Shown: positions 47,573 to 47,748 of the stretch, in pieces
Numbering within the stretch: position 1 is the stretch's first letter
How the letters are laid out: the number at the start of each line of letters is the position of its first letter
From: Hungatella sp.
Lineage (GTDB): Bacteria > Bacillota > Clostridia > Lachnospirales > Lachnospiraceae
Assembly (NCBI GenBank): GCA_022792815.1
Contig: JAAWBS010000018.1
Coordinates: forward strand, 1-47,748
DNA length: 47,748 nucleotides
Reading direction: 5' to 3'
Notes under the pieces: model-generated
The model's input: only the letters and a program-made list of their open reading frames with translations
Database searches by the model: none
Told to the model about the DNA's origin: nothing
Position numbers and translations under genes: made by a program

Positions 47573-47601
47573 AAAAACTCTCAACGTCATTGAGAGTTTT
47601 T
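47573..47601. terminator. Terminator of the PDDEXK nuclease gene
   Basis: AAAAACTCTCAA (47573-47584) pairs perfectly with TTGAGAGTTTTT (47590-47601) around a 5-nt loop. It starts 4 nt beyond the stop of the minus-strand nuclease gene. Confidence 0.88.
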
Positions 47602-47604
47602 ATC

Positions 47605-47748
47605 CTAATCCACCATTTCCGTTAATTCCTCAAGTTTCTTTTGTAAGATTTCCTTGCTGATTAGTTTCGTCCTATATTCGGAAATCATGGTTGGACTCAT
47701 ATTCCGGCTCAGGGCATATTCAACAACGTCCTCGTCCTTACTCTTGCA
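47605..47748 (-). CDS. C-terminal end of a YhcG-type PDDEXK nuclease (DUF1016), partial
   Basis: Only the last 47 residues lie in the window; the gene continues past the right edge. The segment DEDVVEYALSRNMSPTMISE and YRTKLISKEILQKKLEEL is the conserved C-terminal tail of the DUF1016/YhcG family (VVEYALSRSMSP.L.AEYQTKLPDK). This PDDEXK nuclease family is common next to restriction systems and on mobile elements. The catalytic core is out of view. It ends just before a perfect terminator. Confidence 0.8.
   Translation of the reverse strand, partial: CKSKDEDVVEYALSRNMSPTMISEYRTKLISKEILQKKLEELTEMVD

Overview
The window looks like chromosome from a gut-type Clostridia, most likely a Lachnospiraceae (Clostridium cluster XIVa) genome. 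The evidence is roughly 50% GC, strong AGGAGG ribosome sites, TTGACA/TATAAT-type promoters, an AdhE, lipoprotein-anchored ABC sugar-binding proteins, very large hybrid histidine kinases, a LexA box of the Gram-positive type and a SipW-type signal peptide. The assignment is inference; there is no rRNA to anchor it, and I see no tRNA or intact transposon.

Layout. 0-2.8 kb: two overlapping genes of unknown function. 2.8-4.1 kb: a short stretch of decayed genes (TrmO tail, GNAT head, frameshifted AraC, and an AraC-tail/PNPOx chimera). 4.3-6.7 kb: an unknown membrane protein overlapping a Sel1-repeat protein. 6.8-11.7 kb: a phosphorelay operon (7TM hybrid kinase, receiver, CheX-like protein, CheY-like receiver) followed by a GNAT gene and a strong terminator. 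11.8-12.2 kb: a probable type I toxin-antitoxin locus (minus-strand holin-like peptide, plus-strand antisense RNA) joined to a stray piece of a cheY gene. 12.3-19.99 kb: a sugar-uptake operon (TIM-barrel isomerase, binding lipoprotein, ATPase, two permeases, YesL-like protein, cytoplasmic sulfatase) with a strong promoter and a palindromic operator. 20.3-21.0 kb: an AlbA_2/Schlafen pseudogene. 21.1-26.6 kb: a second binding lipoprotein paired with a 1307-residue Cache/GGDEF/hybrid kinase. 26.6-30.8 kb: a triple PepSY protein and a cytoplasmic PAS hybrid kinase with two receivers.

30.9-34.1 kb: a HAD phosphatase, a SipW-type exported protein, a sigma-like factor, a Com-like zinc-ribbon gene behind a LexA-box promoter, and trmO. 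34.1-38.1 kb: adhE behind two mirror-image Rex-like sites, a composite repeat, and a phosphotransferase-fold kinase. 38.2-40.9 kb: an AraC regulator convergent with a secreted flavoprotein lipoprotein. 41.0-47.0 kb: a compact type III-A CRISPR system (cas6-cas10-csm2-csm3-csm4) with a six-repeat array. The end holds fragments, two terminators and the tail of a YhcG-type PDDEXK nuclease.

How it fits together. The binding lipoproteins, sulfatase and hybrid kinases suggest sensing, uptake and intracellular desulfation of a sulfated glycan fragment. The CRISPR system is the most unusual part. Cas10 keeps the GGDD cyclase motif but has lost the HD pair. csm5, csm6, cas1 and cas2 are absent, and the array is decaying at its distal end. 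If active, it should act mainly through cyclic oligoadenylate signalling to an effector outside the window.
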